A stretch of 64,000 nucleotides of DNA, taken from the NCBI RefSeq assembly GCF_000208745.1, contig NC_030858.1:23204315-23268314 (forward strand), in the 5' to 3' direction. The position numbers and the translations under genes were made by a program. The notes below the pieces were generated by a model. It was given only the letters and a program-made list of their open reading frames with translations, searched no databases and had not been told where the DNA came from. Shown here piece by piece: positions 57,401-64,000 of this stretch; position 1 is the stretch's first letter, and each line of letters starts with the position of its first letter. Origin of the DNA: Theobroma cacao (lineage: Eukaryota; Streptophyta; Magnoliopsida; Malvales; Malvaceae).

Positions 57401-58406
57401 CTTTTAGTTGTCTTCCTTCTCTCCCGTGAATCACCCAAAAAAACAAAAATCTTTGAGATGGACTTTTATGGCTTTCAAGTAGCTGAAGTATTAAAGAGAG
57501 TTATGAGTTTATGTAGGGTGTTAAAAAGACTTTTAAACTCCACTTGGATATGGAATGAAAATGGAGAATTTGGCAAGGCTTTGTTAAGGCTCTCGAGTGT
57601 TTGAAAGAATTTGAAAGAAGCTTGAAAGAAAGCTTAAGTCATCCCTTTCAAAGTGGGTAGATTTCACTAGGTAAATTTTTACCTCCACATTATTTTATTT
57701 TCTTACTCTCTTTACTAACTTTATGTGGGGTTTGCTTTATTCTTAGTGATGGTATTTGGATTATCTTCATCCATATAAAATCCCTTCAAATTAAGTGGCA
57801 AATTTCACCCCTCTTTCATTAGCTTAAATCTCAATATAATCTCACTTTATCTCTACATAATTCAGCCACCTTAGTCTCTATTAAGAGTTCATGCATTTCC
57901 TTCTTTATTTCACCATTCAGCCTCCCTCTTAGGAAATAGAATTTCATGCACCAGAATGTTTAATCCTTGTAATCCTCTCATCCTTTGACCATTAGTGTAA
58001 AATATTTCCAGCCTCTATTTAATAGCCATGAAGTGTTCTCTTTATAAGTCACTTTGCATCAATATAGAAGAATATTTATGCCACCCATACATCACTTTGA
58101 ATATTATATATATATAGATATATATTTCTAATTAAATATAATACTTGGGCCCACCAAAATATCATATCTTTATATATATATAAACTTCTAGTTTGTCTCT
58201 CCCACTTAGATCAATTGTATGAATCACACGTTCTTCATGTAACAAAATCAATTCGGCATCTATATTATTTTCTTCAAAAAAATTATTTATTTTAAAATGT
58301 TCCTTTCACCTTTTACCATTCCAAAAACTCTTCACTTAGCCATAATTAACCTTTATCGTACCCTTAAAGGTATATTTACTACCATGCTAAAGTATGGGAT
58401 GTTACA
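54498..58406 (+). mobile_element. Long solo LTR K (3.9 kb) with CAAAC duplication
   Basis: It begins TGCAACAATTGACTC and ends GTATGGGATGTTACA, flanked by CAAAC at 54,493-54,497 and 58,407-58,411. Homology markers are CTCTAGCAGTGGAGTGACAC (near 54,940) and GGTGAGTCTCATGGACTCAG (near 55,055), shared with the outer solo LTR at 20.8-21.0 kb, and the block CACCCCACTCACCTTAA.(T/A)GG near 56,260, similar to 32,430. It has no polyprotein, PBS or PPT. It sits in an intron of the RPA-like gene, in opposite orientation to that gene. Confidence 0.85.
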
Positions 58407-58863
58407 CAAACCCTATATGTTCTTCAACAATAAAACAATAACAATCTATTAATCAGACTATATCTACTGTCCAATTTAAAATCCCCACTCAAAATGAAAA
58501 TATAAATAATAGAAATGCTAGACAATATCTGTAAGAATCGTTAATCAAGCTAAGTCTGTTCTCTAGGTTTGAAAACCCAATCCAACAAAGCTAAAAAATA
58601 ATCTAAGTATATCTGTTTTAGGTATTTAAGGAACCAAAGAAATTTGAAAAGTTAGTTTCCAGAGTTCCTTATGTACAAAGCACAGTGTTCTAGATTGAAA
58701 GGAAAAAGTTGTTTCTAGAACGTAGAATGTTATTATTTTAGTTTTCATTTTCAAAAACCGTAATTCATATCTGAAAGGGAAAAGTTTCATTAAGCATACA
58801 AAAAAATTGTGTGCCTAATTAAAAATGTAATTTTAAAAACATTTATCCCATCTGTTTACTTAC

Positions 58864-59015
58864 GTTGGTATTGGTGTTTTCTCTTCATGCTGTGGACACC
58901 AATATTTCCAAGCACAGAAACACAATCGTCCTCTACATTTGTTGCATAAATTGTAGAACCATCCATTTGTACAGTCAATATCAGTTATAATGGCTGTCAC
59001 TCTAAATCTTGTGTA
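58864..59015 (-). pseudogene. RPA-like: zinc-finger exon
   Basis: A 152-base exon between a CTCCAG acceptor and a GTAAGTAA donor, open throughout. It reads YTRFRVTAIITDIDCTNGWF, then YNLCNKCRGRLCFCAWKYWC and PQHEEKTPIPT. The FRV.A.ITDID....W.Y..C..C......C..H pattern is the zinc-ribbon OB fold of RPA70 proteins. It is the best-preserved piece of the gene. Confidence 0.75.
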
Positions 59016-59394
59016 CTGGAGTGTGTAGAAATGGTTAGGTACTAAGTTCTAATGCCATTTGATTTTAGGATTGTTTACAACTAATTGGTGCATGTCTTTT
59101 TGCTTATCTATGACCTATACACTGAATGCAGTGTATGCTTTTTGCTTGTCCATGCATATCTGCAATATGCAGTCTAGTTATAGATTGTTTTGTTTTTCAT
59201 TTAATATAAAGGTTTATAAATAGTATGCTCACTTTTGCTTAAATGTTGTTGTTTTTGGTGTCTCTAGGTCAATGTATAATTTGGTTGCTGAGCAGGAAGC
59301 AAGGTAAATAATGTTTGAAAAAAATATAATTGTTTAAAAACTTGTTTGGCAAACTATCAATTAAACAACAATATATGATATTCATACTCAAGTA

Positions 59395-59519
59395 TTTCTA
59401 CACTGTGGTGACAGCAAATATGATGACGGGGTTGATCACATCAGCCAAAAGATAGTTTTGATTTATTCCTTTAGCATTGTCCACATACAACACTACTTTT
59501 AAATTGTTTTTACTGCAAA
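59395..59519 (-). pseudogene. RPA-like: part of middle OB fold
   Basis: After a TATATTTGCAG acceptor the frame reads NNLKVVLYVDNAKGINQNYL, then LADVINPVIIFAVTTV-stop-KYLS. In the family this is (V/L)TLW.D.A..(I/F)......NPV(I/V)I...T.VK.(Y/F).G. The TAG stands where a Lys codon is expected, one change from AAG. The downstream end of the exon is not clear. Confidence 0.6.
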
Positions 59520-60069
59520 TATAAAGAGAAAGTATTAGATTTGATTTTAGTGATACTGTATCATGAGGTCTCTGTAAAAGAATAATAAACATTACATTAA
59601 ATTTTATTATTATTATAGATAATCTATTTTCTTAGAAAGAAAATATAAAAAAAGGAAATCAGTATGCAAACTATATTAATAATGGAGATCTAAATGTTAT
59701 CCTAAACCTTTTTTCTCAACTAAATATATGGACTAAATTGACACAATTATATAATTTCCATTGCCAATGTATAAGATAATAATAATTAAATAGGTATCTT
59801 TCTGAGAGAAAAAATTGACAATTAACAATTAGAAAAAGCTACATGAAAATGAACCACTGTATCTAAACAATTCATAGCATAATTTAAGACAAATAACACA
59901 GTCAATAATTTGCTTCCACATTGTAATACATATGTTTACTAGCCTTAAGACAAATAACATAGTCAAAAATTTGATTCCATATTGCAATACATATTTTTAC
60001 TGGCTTGACAGAATGTCTTTGAATGGATTTGGATTAGGTTTCTATTCATGATTTATGAAACTAAAACAA
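59520..60069. other. AT-rich flank with 61-base direct duplication
   Basis: It probably includes intron of the RPA-like gene, but no further exon is recognisable. A 61-base tandem duplication lies at 59,886-60,006. Confidence 0.4.
59886..60006. repeat. Tandem duplication, period 61
   Basis: The unit from AAGACAAATAACA(C/T)AGTCAA to TTTACT(A/G)GC is repeated once, with start points 59,886 and 59,947 and a few mismatches. Confidence 0.85.
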
Positions 60070-60538
60070 TGTCACAACCCAAACCTAGAGGTCATGACCG
60101 GCACACGAGCCTAGCAGGCAAGCCCACTAAACCCGAGCAAGTCTCAGAGTTCATATTCAAACATACATAAGGCAAGGGATTCAATAATCAAATATTCACA
60201 ATAAATTCAAACATAAATATAGTATCCCTGGCACATAGTTTATATAAATAGTCAAAAGGCCATACATTGGCCAATCAAGGCGGGTTCATACATAACAACC
60301 CTTACACACAATGTAACATGGCATTCAGTGCCTACACACATTATCCACAATGGAAGGCTTTAACTGACTTAGTGGAGTGACCAAAACGAAGAACCTACAG
60401 GATGCCAAAATTAGTTTATCACTAGACAACCTTTACCACATAGCTTTGTGGCCTATCTATCTGTACATAATATACAAATGGGTGAGTACTATAATGCTCA
60501 ATAAGTGATATAGATAAACAAAATCATATATGTTTATG

Positions 60539-60575
<37 letters not shown>

Positions 60576-62420
60576 GCACCTTCCGTGCAACTGGATGTTC
60601 TAGCCAAAGTCTCCAAATATAAGGCATATCATTATCCCTAAATCTCCAATATGAGTGCATATCATCATCCTCAATGTCTCCAAAGGTCATCACACATATC
60701 GTTAGGCTTACCCTCGAAGCCGATCAAAGTTATTCAAATCATTTTTCACGACACACTCTAGTCGTTGAAGTATCACATTAGAATCATATCACATTTACCT
60801 AAACCTCTTCATGGCTATCTCACATCATATACAAATCAAATCGACGAGTGATCCTCTCCTGGACACAGTCAAATCACGCATGGTGACCCACTGGCAAAGA
60901 ATCAAATCAAGCTTAAGGCAAGCCACTAGTGAAGAAATAGATCACGTGCGTGCCAAAGCAATGGGGTGGAGAACAAATCATTGACCGGAGTAAACTTTTG
61001 ACGTCGACATCAGCAAGAGTAATCTCAACAAATGGCATCAAAGCACTGCAGGTGAGAGTCACAGGCGGGATTAGTGCCACCATCCCTACAAGCACACAAA
61101 TAGTCATAAGGGAGCAGAAATCCACTCAACCGTAAATCAGATCAACATCTGGAATTCATTCCTCAAACGGAAACACAAATCCACAAATAAGGCCATTATG
61201 CCTTTATCATTCACAATTTCCTTATCAAACCTCAATTCACATTTATCGAGCTTCAATCGTCTTAAGCTCAGTTAGGTTCAAGTACCTTTAAGTCTCCAAG
61301 GCATATCATTCACCTAGGGTAATCTACTCCTTGGGATTCATCATGGCCTCTAGACACACACATCATAAGCCACCTATGTGGCTCACATCACAGCGTAATC
61401 ACACACATCCCACACATATACATATATACATATATCACTCTCTAGCCTAGGTTCATTTGTCTAGGCATACATATTTCATTCTAATACCATAGTAGCACAT
61501 CTTTCATGCGTCATGCATTGCATGCATATTAAATTAAACCCACTCATAGTGAGAATAAGAGGCACTACCCACCAAGCTTCAATCCTTAGCCTCCAATCAT
61601 CAACTAGCTTGTCAATGAGTTTATTTAACTTCATTTCTCCCTTCAAACACATCAAAGCATCAAAAGATTAATTATTCCTGACTTTTGAAAAATGCCAACT
61701 TTGCACACAATTAACTAAATCTTAGCAATCCTACTATTTAATCTCAAATCCTTCATTAATGAACTAAACCCATACCTTGAAAGTCGGATTGCATGAGTTT
61801 TAGCTCCAAATTCCCCAATCCAAGCTAAAGAGGGAAAAATACCAAATCTGGAGAAAAGTCAGATTCAAAGTTATTAACCAATTAAATTGGAAAATAATCG
61901 GTAAAAACATTAAATCTTACCTCCATGATAGTTTCCCAAGCTCCAAATAGCTCTAAATTGCTCAGAAATTCAATTTGGAAGGTTAGGGTTTTGGACTTTT
62001 AAGAAAAAGAGAGGTAGAGAAAGAGTTGAGAGAAAGAGTAGGGTGAAATGGCCCGAAATCCCTTTTTATTTTTGCCTTTCCTCTTTGATGTATTGATACT
62101 TTTACCCTTATCGGCAGTTCTAAGCTTCCCAAAAACTCCAAAGTCCAAGTTTAACATTCCAAATATTATTCTTGGTTAATATTACACCTCAAATCATTCA
62201 TTTAAATGAATCCCATGCACATAAATCAACAAACATAACATCAAACTTAAATCAAAACCTCAAATTATGAGATTTATCACATGTTTCCTCAAAGTTTTGC
62301 CTAAGTGTCAATATGTACACTCTTAAGCACTAAGCATACACATCTTATCATCAAAGTCCTCAAGACTCCACATATTTCATAAATCATTCTTGGTTTACAT
62401 AAAAAATTGAGGGTGTTACA
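60070..62420 (+). mobile_element. LTR-like unit H (TGTCACAACCC family)
   Basis: It starts TGTCACAACCCAAACC, with TCATGACCGGCACACGAG, matching the starts of J and the 14,838 fragment. It ends GAGGGTGTTACA about 2.35 kb on. The flanks AACAA and GATAG do not match, so a target duplication is missing or one end is misplaced. It holds an AT microsatellite, the ACTTAGTGGAGTGACC block (near 60,370) and no genes. The 70-codon open frames around 60,913-61,135 overlap on opposite strands and are chance. Confidence 0.6.
60541..60570. repeat. AT microsatellite in unit H
   Basis: Fifteen AT dinucleotides in a row. Confidence 0.95.
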
Positions 62421-62734
62421 GATAGGATCGTGGATAATTAGATATCTTTGTTGGCTTTAGACCTTTTAAAATAATGAATACATCAATCAAGACTAGCATA
62501 GATTTTAAAGACAATTTAAGCAGATTATTTCTCTCATACTTTCCCTCCCCAAGCCCAAAAAAGAATAGAAAAATAAATCTTTATCCTTCTTGTTTACAAT
62601 CTAAGACAAGATCCTGGATAAACACAAACCAACAAACTCCCTAAGCCTCAAAAAGAAAAAAAAAACAAATATTAAAAAGCACAGTTAGAATTTGTTGTTT
62701 CTAAACGTAAACCAGCAAACTTAAAACACAATAA
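62421..62734. other. Short AT-rich spacer
   Basis: There is nothing recognisable between unit H and the copia LTR. It contains poly-A phrases. Confidence 0.4.
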
Positions 62735-64000
62735 TGTTGGGATTCGACCTCATGTTCAAACATAAAAATAATCAAGAAAATAAAAATATAACACAACGAA
62801 ATAAGAAACTAGCATTTAATTAGAGAAACAACCGAATCCTACAAGATCAATGTTTGTGTCTTTCATGTAATTTTTAAATAAGTTATGACTATTCATAAGT
62901 TTAAGAATTACATACCTTGTTCTAGATATTGTAATCAAGAGCCAATTGAATCAAAAATGCTTGTGATGAACCAAGAAACCCCGAAAAGAGAATAAGATAG
63001 TCTAAAATCCTACAACCAAAATCTTTGCTTCTTCACCTTTAGGATTTGTCAAATCTTTAGCTACCCAAATGTTTGGCCTCTAACAGTAATCCACACAGTG
63101 ACCGAATAAGACCTTCTCAAAGGTAGGATTTTACCTTTGCTAGCAAGTTTTGTTTCTAAAACAAAAAGATAAAAAATACTTACCAAATCTTATTTTTGTC
63201 AAGCAAAGAAAACTATTTTTTTCTTATTTTATGAAACGCTGGAGGCTTGGAGTTTTAATTTGCTAACATAACATATTTATATAGCTAAACTACGTTGTAA
63301 CCCTAGATACAATAGTTGTATTTTAATTTAATTAAGTCCTTGTGAACTCAATTAATTTTCCACTTTATTTTGGTCTATTCCAAATAAGTCCAACTTAATT
63401 GATTATCCTTACTTAATCTCAATCATGTCACTTAATGTGTGTGACCTATTAGGCTTCTAACATGTTGGCAATGAATATAAATCCCAATCAAATATCAATT
63501 TGATAATTGATTTATATTTATATATCATGAGCGGCATATAGCAATACATCAGACCACCCAAATATTAAAGAGTCAACTAAAAAATTTGACAAAACCCTTC
63601 AGTGATAAGCTTATCAGTGCAATACGATCTTTTCATCAAATATCCTAGATATGTCATAAAGCATGGCTTAGTGTCTACTTATAACATTCCATATTAGTTC
63701 TCATAAATCATGAGTAACCTTATGAATTTAAGAAACTAACTTTCCTTAAATTCATCATGCTTTGGCCAAAGACTTTATACAAGTTAATCAAGAATTGAGA
63801 ACAAGTGAGATACATCCCCTCATATCACTTGGGGTGATGATCCTCTCTTGACCACTCATTCACATTCAAATGCTTCATGGCATGCCTAAAAACACCCTGT
63901 TTAGGCATCTGGTTGCCTCTAGACCCTATAGAGGTGAAATCAAAGTATGTCATTCCTCATACAAGATGACCTGCTGTCTCAAGTTCAAGGATTAGTTGCA
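62735..64000 (-). repeat. Copia-type LTR, cut by the window end
   Basis: It begins TGTTGGGATTCGACC, which on the minus strand would be the ...GGTCGAATCCCAACA end of an LTR. From about 63,300 on it resembles 16,900-17,600 (GTGTGTGACC(T/C)A.TAGG...TAACATGTT, TTATATTTATA...AT(C/A)AGACCACC-like text, CATATCACTTGGGGTGATGA). It is therefore the same family as the split LTR at 16,428-35,205 and should have the same orientation. Whether it is a solo LTR or the 3' LTR of a complete element is beyond the window. Confidence 0.5.

Larger units (their letters stand above)
53794..59519 (-). pseudogene. RPA large-subunit-like (RPA70/Helitron RPA) gene, broken
   Basis: Three minus-strand exon-like pieces resemble the replication protein A large subunit, a single-strand DNA-binding OB-fold protein. 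They are part of the middle OB fold (59,519-about 59,395), the zinc-finger half of the C-terminal OB fold (59,015-58,864) and its end plus tail (54,272-53,794). Splice sites look real and codon phases across the second intron agree (2+1 making Thr). In-frame stops near 59,395 and 54,190, and a frameshift near 54,160, make it non-functional. RPA-like proteins of this sort are common in plant multigene families and are carried by Helitron transposons; which of the two applies is not resolved. The second intron was enlarged from about 0.68 to 4.6 kb by solo LTR K. Confidence 0.7.

Noticed and set aside
60913..61135. Two overlapping frames of 60-70 codons on opposite strands
   Set aside because: They lie inside LTR-like unit H with no motif or codon signal.
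1..64000. tRNA, rRNA or small RNA genes
   Set aside because: No cloverleaf-like box A/B pair or rRNA-like block was recognised; the TGGTATCAGAGC strings are primer-binding sites.

Overview
This window looks like nuclear DNA of a eudicot plant. It is AT-rich, has one spliced gene with short GT-AG introns, and carries Ty1/copia and Ty3/gypsy elements of plant type, with tRNA-iMet primer sites and long LTRs. Most of the 64 kb is nested retrotransposon sequence. The only clearly intact host gene is an acyl-activating enzyme at 44.2-51.3 kb (+).

Layout. 1-5.9 kb: the 3' part of a decayed Athila-like Ty3/gypsy element (protease, RT, RNase H, a 'plant transposon protein' reading frame, 3' LTR). 5.9-14.8 kb: two 2.9-kb LTR-like units head to head (A minus, B plus), with B split by a 3.1-kb solo LTR (C) that has a perfect target duplication. 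14.8-35.9 kb: a four-level nest. An old copia remnant (F) is split by a copia LTR (16,428-35,205). That LTR is split by a long solo LTR (17,808-34,897, TSD AATTG). The long LTR in turn holds another solo LTR (D, TSD TATAT) and a complete 10.2-kb Sire-like copia on the minus strand (E, TSD AAATC). 36.1-43.6 kb: a complete copia on the plus strand (G, TSD TTAAG) with non-canonical TATA...TATA LTR ends. Its RT is interrupted by a 2.65-kb solo LTR (J, TSD TCAAC).

44.2-51.3 kb: a 14-exon gene coding for 734 residues, like plant AAE17/AAE18 peroxisomal acyl-activating enzymes. It has all AMP-binding motifs and a C-terminal SRI peroxisomal signal. 52.5-52.9 kb (-): an unidentified acidic C-terminal reading frame. 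53.8-59.5 kb (-): a broken gene like the replication protein A large subunit, of the kind often carried by Helitrons. Its zinc-finger exon and last exon are separated by an intron that took up a 3.9-kb solo LTR (K, TSD CAAAC). 60.1-62.4 kb: another LTR-like unit (H). 62.7-64 kb: the start of a copia LTR that runs off the window and belongs to the same family as the 16.4/35.2-kb LTR.

The coding parts do not form a pathway. The biology here is one housekeeping-type peroxisomal enzyme in a retrotransposon-rich stretch. The most unusual signals are the family of very long TGTCACGACC-type solo LTRs with exact duplications, the microhomology-joined inverted pair, the TATA-ended copia, and a palindrome array inside one LTR. 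I see no tRNA, rRNA or CRISPR feature. Lineage names (Athila, Sire, Ale-like, Tekay-like) are recognised by eye and were not searched.
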